Below, piece by piece: positions 58,890 to 64,000 of a stretch of 64,000 nt of DNA. The stretch lies in the NCBI GenBank assembly GCA_014379625.1, contig JACMLJ010000009.1:1-64000 (forward strand), read 5' to 3'. This DNA is from Ferruginibacter sp. GTDB lineage: Bacteria; Bacteroidota; Bacteroidia; Chitinophagales; Chitinophagaceae. A program made the translations under genes and the position numbers. The notes beneath the pieces were generated by a model. It was not told the DNA's origin. It made no database searches and saw only the letters and a program-made list of their open reading frames with translations. Position 1 is the first letter of the stretch, and each line of letters begins with the position of its first letter.

Positions 58890-60974
58890 TCAATACTGCA
58901 AATCCCTTGACTCAAATTTCCTTTTTGGCTTTTTACCCAATATCCTGTACAATACGCTGTTGAGGGTAAAACTATCGTTATCAAATCCACCATGAGAGTC
59001 TGACCTGCATATATCCGGTCCCAGGTCCTCCTTTCCGGGCGCTTTCCCGGCTATCACCAGGGCTGGCCAACCGTTGATATCCTTTTGCAGCATTTTACTG
59101 ATCTCCGGATCAATATCTTTTTTAATGAGCTCAGGATTTTTACCGTTGATGAATTTCTCCATACCCAGGATAGGCGTTTCACGTTTTCTTTCAAACGCAT
59201 TGCTCACTAAATAAAGCAATGATTTTCCGTAAGGGCCTACATCATCATCCCGTTCGCCCTTATCGCTCAACACATAAATGGTTGGCCTTAACCTGTCGTC
59301 TTTAAGCATCAACGGAAAATATTTTCTCTTGAATAAATCAATAGAAATAGCCGGGGCCAAAAACTGGACTGACTTTACCGGGATACCTATTTTCAATAAT
59401 ACTTCCAAAGCGTAAGCAACAAAAATTGAACCCGCGCTATGCGCCACGATATGAATTTCCCATTTGCTTTTTTCTTTTTCCCCCAATCCATTGTAAGCCT
59501 CCCGGCCTTTATCCGCCACCGTTATGATGGCTCTTTTTTTATCCCCGGTGTTATTGGGTTCACGGGAAGCCAGTTGTGCATTTTCCTTCATTTCCTGCCA
59601 GAGCATGGTACCCAGTTTGGAGGAGGTCAGTTCAAAAGTGCGGTCTTTTATCTCGAGTGTTGAATCCCTCAACTTAGCGAGCCAGTTCACGCTTGCCTTA
59701 TCATCCTTTGTAAATAAATCAAAAAGATTGTCTTTTAAGGAAGTCCAGAAATCCGTTTCCCACATGATATGCACCGGGTATATTTTATTATCAAGGCATA
59801 CCTGTTTAAAGCTGATGATCCTGCGGGCTACTTCTTTTTCATCATTTAAACCACCATGAAGATAAAGCATGATCCGCTTTTTTTCCCAATCTTTTGCTGC
59901 TTCCGCCACCGCCGTAAAAAGCCGTCCCACATCAGCTTCCGTAGTCCAGTAATTCCCCGCGTCGGAAAGAAAACCATTGTTGCCAATATTGATCACGTAG
60001 GGACGGATGCTTTCAAGCGGAATAATATCCGATGCCCTTTGCCTGCCTGCATCTGTATCCCTGTTTTCCTGCCGGTTCCACAGGTTGGTATCTACCGGTA
60101 CACCCAGTTGCACTACCCAGCAGTCTGACGAGTGCAGCATCCAGTCTTCATAAGGTAGCAATGCGAATCCTTTGGCGCCCCATTTTTCGCCCCAGGAGTT
60201 CTGGATAATAAACCCTTCCCTGGTATATCCTACAATGGCTACCGCATGCCCGCCATCTGCCCTGTCTTTACGCTCGATGATGGGCAATGCAATCTTCTTT
60301 GGCTTGCCCTTATGCTTATAATCATAAGTCTTTCCCTTTTGTTGCGGGTTCACCCATCCTTCATGTACCATTAATGTGGCATATAAAATGCCTGTTTCAC
60401 TGATAGCGGCATGCATATCGCGGATATTCCTGTGCATCACCCGGTAATAAGCCCCGGCCGGTATCTCGAGTGCGGCTTTTGCCCTTTCCTCATCGAGGTG
60501 GGTTGGCCCGGTCATATCATCTTCCCACTGCCATTTTTTTACTACTCCATGTGCGGTCCATCCTTTTACAGACCCCCTGGCAGATGAACCTACATAATCT
60601 TCGCCCGGCCATTCATCATAGCGGCGCGCCATCTCGTATAACATGCGTGGACTTACACATTCTTTTTGGATGGCAGCAGTGCGAATGCGTTTGTTTTTTA
60701 TCAAATGATGATTGATTACTGCTGCCAAAGCAAAACCCGTGCAGGCGCCTTCCGTTCCCTGGTCAAGTATTAGCGGGCTATAATCGAAATTGATATATTG
60801 TTCGGGCAATGGACTCAGTGTGGGCTGGTAGAACCAATCCCGTATATCAATTTTATCTGGAAATGCATCGAGTGTTTTATTGATTTTTTCCGCAGTAGTT
60901 TGTTGTGCAGGTTTCACCCTCTGACTATCGGCGGATGGCTGGGTAGTTTTGGGATAAGTAGATTCTGTGGGCAT
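58890..60974 (-). CDS. Papain-like (C1A) peptidase fused to alpha/beta-hydrolase
   Basis: A 694-residue protein without a signal peptide. Residues 60-290 are a C1 papain domain: LDQGTEGACTGFALA with Cys78, GGHAVAIVGY with His243, IIQNSWGEKWG with Asn259. Residues 330-680 are an alpha/beta-hydrolase: IMLYLHGGLND (oxyanion), HIVAHSAGSIF with Ser513, YVLSDKGERDD with Asp571, and SDSHGGFDND with His661. Both catalytic sets look intact. First gene of the apparent minus-strand cassette with the SLOG and pentapeptide genes. Confidence 0.78.
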   Translation of the reverse strand: MPTESTYPKTTQPSADSQRVKPAQQTTAEKINKTLDAFPDKIDIRDWFYQPTLSPLPEQYINFDYSPLILDQGTEGACTGFALAAVINHHLIKNKRIRTAAIQKECVSPRMLYEMARRYDEWPGEDYVGSSARGSVKGWTAHGVVKKWQWEDDMTGPTHLDEERAKAALEIPAGAYYRVMHRNIRDMHAAISETGILYATLMVHEGWVNPQQKGKTYDYKHKGKPKKIALPIIERKDRADGGHAVAIVGYTREGFIIQNSWGEKWGAKGFALLPYEDWMLHSSDCWVVQLGVPVDTNLWNRQENRDTDAGRQRASDIIPLESIRPYVINIGNNGFLSDAGNYWTTEADVGRLFTAVAEAAKDWEKKRIMLYLHGGLNDEKEVARRIISFKQVCLDNKIYPVHIMWETDFWTSLKDNLFDLFTKDDKASVNWLAKLRDSTLEIKDRTFELTSSKLGTMLWQEMKENAQLASREPNNTGDKKRAIITVADKGREAYNGLGEKEKSKWEIHIVAHSAGSIFVAYALEVLLKIGIPVKSVQFLAPAISIDLFKRKYFPLMLKDDRLRPTIYVLSDKGERDDDVGPYGKSLLYLVSNAFERKRETPILGMEKFINGKNPELIKKDIDPEISKMLQKDINGWPALVIAGKAPGKEDLGPDICRSDSHGGFDNDSFTLNSVLYRILGKKPKRKFESRDLQY

Positions 60975-61038
60975 AAAAAATATGTACCGGGTTTTTGTTA
61001 TTGGTGAGAATTAGTTTGTGAATGGTGAATGGTCAATA

Positions 61039-61227
61039 AATGTAGTTTAATTCTTAAGCCCTGCTATTTAACTGCCCCGTCCTGAAGGACGGGGCCGGGA
61101 GAGAGTTGCCATATTTCATTTTGGCTTTAGCCAAACAATGTTTCGGCTAAAGCCGAATTTTTTATTGTCAATTTTTATCCAGGTCCTAATGGCCGTGGCA
61201 ATTAAACCCTTAACTAAACGACATTGA
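61039..61227. mobile_element. Palindromic MITE/REP-like element C
   Basis: A 189-base element: AATGTAGTTTA at 61039 and TAAACGACATTGA ending 61227. Inner hairpins are CCCCGTCCTGAAGGACGGGG (61077-61096) and GGCTTTAGCC...GGCTAAAGCC (61123-61154). It aligns along its length with element B, allowing small gaps. It lies in the 424-base gap between the papain/hydrolase and metzincin genes. Confidence 0.65.
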
Positions 61228-61398
61228 CCCACGGAACGTTTAAAGCTTAATCCAGTTCAATTAAGCAATTGCAATTCCTTTGCTTTATCAAAAAAAATCG
61301 CTACAAAGCGATGCAACATTTTTAGTCATTACACCGGCGTTTAGTTATACAACCTATGGTATGTCGTAAGTCTAAATATTCTTTACACAATCTTAATT

Positions 61399-62541
61399 TT
61401 ACGATACCATTAAAGCGGTTTTACTTTTTGACGGTTTATAGTAAACCTTTAATTTGATTACATAGGTTTTTCCCCTAAATAACTTTATTTTGATAAGAGC
61501 ATTATCATCGGTTCCACTATTGTCATCGCCGCTCAAATATTGCAGTTGATTGCCTGCGAGCTTTTCTGATAAAACCATCACAGTATCCAGCTTTCCCGAA
61601 GTTTGAATAGTATAGTATTTGGTGAGCGTAGGTTTGAAAATATAATTTTGCTGTTCCGAATTTTTAACCGGTATATCGTAGGATATATTTTCAGTTATAA
61701 CGATATCCTTGTTGGGATTGACAGCGGGGTAAAATTCCAGCGCGGTTTTAACATCGTTTAATGATAAGCCACCTGCAGGGTCCAGACCCCCTTCGTATTT
61801 AACGGGTTTTTTAATTAGACCCGCTTCAAAAGGATAGTGCATTATAGAATCCGGATCCCAGTTGGATCCGTTCACTTCTTTTTTATCGAGCTTTTTTATA
61901 ATGTTATGGAAGGTAGTTTCCCTGTCCCAGTTATTGGGCGGCGCTCCCAGTGATGCATATACGGCCTCTTCATCCCATACTATTCCCGCAAACGGATTCT
62001 GGTGCTCATGCTGTAAACCAAGCGTATGGCCTATTTCGTGCACTGCCGTGTCGATCCCGTTATGCTGGTCAGTTACGGCAATATTCCAACCGAAATTCAT
62101 GGTACGTTCGTTTACTTTCTGGTTCAATATTTCCCTTCCTACATACGACCAGGATCCGTCATCCTGCATGAAACCGATTCGTATCTCGGCTTCTTCCCTG
62201 TTTTTTACTTCGGCAAAATCGAGGCCTATCCCCAGTTTTTTCCACACCGCAAAGGCTTTTCGTACAACGTCCATTTGTGCAGGCGTGCCCTTCCAGCTTC
62301 TCCATTCTTTAGTACCATCCGTATATTCCACATTGTCACCATCTGTTTTTTTATCAAAAAAATAATAGTGAAGTGTAGTGCCGTTTACCCATTTGGAAAT
62401 ATTGGTAAGAATTAACTTCGCCCTTTCATTACTGACGCCGGCGGCCAATACTTTGGGTGGTACTACAGGATTGGAACAATATTTCCTGGGAGCTATTTCC
62501 GCCGCGGATGCATTGGCTTTACTTTTTTTACTGGTTGCCAT
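61399..62541 (-). CDS. Metzincin zinc metallopeptidase (astacin-like), no signal peptide
   Basis: A 380-residue protein. Zinc site HEIGHTLGLQH at residues 168-178 (HExxHxxGxxH) and Met-turn in DPDSIMHYPF. The N-terminal 50 residues are basic and disordered, not a signal peptide. The region after about 290 is a beta-rich domain (ITENISYDIPVKNSEQQNY, then LSGDDNSGTDDNALIKIKLF). A matching C-terminal domain is typical of secreted enzymes, yet no secretion signal is seen. It lies upstream of the papain/hydrolase gene on the same strand. Confidence 0.82.
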   Translation of the reverse strand: MATSKKSKANASAAEIAPRKYCSNPVVPPKVLAAGVSNERAKLILTNISKWVNGTTLHYYFFDKKTDGDNVEYTDGTKEWRSWKGTPAQMDVVRKAFAVWKKLGIGLDFAEVKNREEAEIRIGFMQDDGSWSYVGREILNQKVNERTMNFGWNIAVTDQHNGIDTAVHEIGHTLGLQHEHQNPFAGIVWDEEAVYASLGAPPNNWDRETTFHNIIKKLDKKEVNGSNWDPDSIMHYPFEAGLIKKPVKYEGGLDPAGGLSLNDVKTALEFYPAVNPNKDIVITENISYDIPVKNSEQQNYIFKPTLTKYYTIQTSGKLDTVMVLSEKLAGNQLQYLSGDDNSGTDDNALIKIKLFRGKTYVIKLKVYYKPSKSKTALMVS

Positions 62542-62963
62542 AAATTTTTATATTTGTTTAAAATTGATTGTTAAGCTACATTTATCCGGTATAGTTAGTC
62601 CGTTATAGTATAGCAGGGATAAAGGTGACCGTTAGTTTTGTACCTGATTATTTTTAACTGTTTTTACTACAGAAAGGTATAACAAGGGGGATGAATTTAC
62701 ACACTAACGTAATATATTATTTTGGTAATTGCAAGTAACCATTTGTAGTATTTTGATAAAGGTTGTTTACCGTTCTTTATCACTAAATACCGCTGCCTTA
62801 AAATCTGTAAATACTTCGGGTGCAATAAAATTTTTACAGGCTGCTTTGCCGCGTCAGTTGAAACCAATATATAAGTGTAATTTCAGAAAAATTAAATTAT
62901 TAAAGTTATAATTGATACATCGGGATACCTGGTAAATTATAATTAAAAAAATATTTCATTCAG
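62542..62963. other. AT-rich gap between metzincin and HAD-like gene
   Basis: A 422-base divergent gap. I see no supported gene or RNA; a 60-codon open frame within it has no family features. Confidence 0.4.
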
Positions 62964-64000
62964 ATGATTAAACCTGAAGTAAACCAACTTGGAATTGAAG
63001 CAGCTACCGGATCTCATAGTTTAGTCATCTTTGACATTTTTGGTACACTGGTTACCCGGTTAGTGTGTTCCCCTAAATCTGTTTTCTATTTTGTAGCCCG
63101 GTCTGCCATTGGAGAAAACCTTATTTCCTGTTCCCCCGATACGTATATTCAATTAAGGCAGGAGGCGGCATGGCTTTCAAAAACGGGTAAGCCCGATACT
63201 CAAATGGATGGCAGCGCTATTCTACAATTTTTAACCCGTCTGCTAGGTGTAAGCCGGGAGGTTGGAAAGCGGTTGATGGAACTTGAAACAGCCTGGGAGT
63301 TGCGGCTTTCTGTAATTGTACCGGGCGCTGTTGAACTCCTGATGGAACACAGGAATAAAGGTAACAGGATAGCTTTTGTTTCAAATATGTATTGGACAAA
63401 AGAACTACTGGTTGATCTGTTGAGAATGCATAATTTATGGAGCGGGGACGATCAGCTCTGGATTTTGCCGGGACACGACGCTTCAGCAACCGGCACCAGG
63501 CTTTACCAGGAAGTATTGAATTATAAGCAAATTAATAAAGTATCAGCAATTCATCATTTTGGCAACAATAAAATAGCCGGTAATGATCGATTGTCCATAC
63601 CAGGATTTAAATCCACTGAACTGCCGAAAGCAAATCCCAACCGGTATGAAAACTTACTGGAAACATTCAGTGAAAGTTCGGGAGGATTGAGTTCCCTGCT
63701 TTCAGGGGCCGGCCGCCTGGTAAGGATGAACTATGCGGATGCCCCATCCAAAAATGCAGCAATTGCGGGGATCGTTGGAAATGTGGTGGGTCCGTCTTTT
63801 ACACTGTATGTGCTGTGGTTATTGCGGACGGCAAAAGCGGAAGGTGTTAACCGCCTTTACTTTGTTTCCCGTGATGGGTATATCCCCTACAAAATCGCGG
63901 GAAAAATCATTGGCCAGGTAGCACCCGAAATAAAAATTTCTTACTTGTATGGAAGCCGCCAGGCATGGCATATCGCCGGTTTGCATGAATTCGATCCCAT
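62964..64000 (+). CDS. Tandem HAD-like protein, runs past window end
   Basis: At least 345 residues, open to the end. The first module begins with SLVIFDIFGTLVTRL, where the HAD motif I Asp is kept but the usual second acidic residue at the FDxFDTL position is Gly. It has IAFVSNMYWTKELL (motif II Ser). A second module shows LYFVSRDGYIPYKIAGKI, the HAD-like pattern common in polysaccharide-locus proteins. This architecture is seen in surface-glycan clusters. ATG at 62964. C-terminal part lies outside the window. Confidence 0.7.
   Translation, partial: MIKPEVNQLGIEAATGSHSLVIFDIFGTLVTRLVCSPKSVFYFVARSAIGENLISCSPDTYIQLRQEAAWLSKTGKPDTQMDGSAILQFLTRLLGVSREVGKRLMELETAWELRLSVIVPGAVELLMEHRNKGNRIAFVSNMYWTKELLVDLLRMHNLWSGDDQLWILPGHDASATGTRLYQEVLNYKQINKVSAIHHFGNNKIAGNDRLSIPGFKSTELPKANPNRYENLLETFSESSGGLSSLLSGAGRLVRMNYADAPSKNAAIAGIVGNVVGPSFTLYVLWLLRTAKAEGVNRLYFVSRDGYIPYKIAGKIIGQVAPEIKISYLYGSRQAWHIAGLHEFDP

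Noticed and set aside
62729..62911. 60-codon plus-strand open frame before the HAD-like gene
   Set aside because: No recognisable motif and no coding-like neighbours; treated as non-coding.

Overview
The window is a chromosomal stretch of a Bacteroidota bacterium, most likely a member of the Chitinophagaceae. Evidence: Bacteroidota-type conjugation genes (DUF4134, DUF4133, TraG/J/K/M/N), promoters of the form TTTG-N18-TAnnTTTG, bacillithiol genes, an Rhs-type fragment of Bacteroidota style and an AT-rich base composition. The family placement is inferred from protein style; no 16S gene is present.

Left region (1-15.5 kb): part of an integrative conjugative element. It begins with a 5'-truncated Rhs-like fragment, two regulators (XRE, Crp/Fnr type) and a lipoprotein with a permuted papain-like C-terminus followed by a small 4-TM protein. 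Then comes a co-directional transfer operon (about 3.1-14.5 kb): an anchored small protein, DUF4134, DUF4133, TraG ATPase, a lipoprotein, three tandem TraI-like paralogues, TraJ, TraK, a TraL-like protein, TraM and TraN. Two DNA-binding proteins close it. No integrase or relaxase is visible, so the element is partial in the window or decayed. Its right end faces the 3' end of a tRNA-Val(UAC) gene.

Middle region (15.5-54 kb): housekeeping chromosome. It holds a membrane SpecificRecomb protein, clpS and aat (adjacent N-degron genes), tex, an exonuclease/GIY-YIG fusion, an acyl-CoA dehydrogenase, an ABC exporter, yggS, a TSUP transporter, an SDR, a TonB-like protein, folC, a NUDIX hydrolase, a YfiT-type thiol transferase, an FKBP, fbp, an aspartate kinase, an L,D-transpeptidase, hppD, a GIY-YIG/PurK fusion, an AraC regulator, a TolC-RND-MFP efflux operon, purE, bshC and rimO.

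Right region (54-64 kb): accessory. It holds a glycosyltransferase, an SGNH hydrolase, an esterase, then a minus-strand cassette: a papain plus alpha/beta-hydrolase fusion, a SLOG-like nucleotide-binding protein and a 2-TM pentapeptide-repeat protein. An unsecreted-looking metzincin lies upstream, and a tandem HAD-like protein runs off the window. The SLOG cassette is the best candidate for an undescribed conflict or signalling system.

Three palindromic, MITE/REP-like elements with shared ends (AATGTCGTTTA-type) lie at about 25.6, 52.8 and 61.1 kb.
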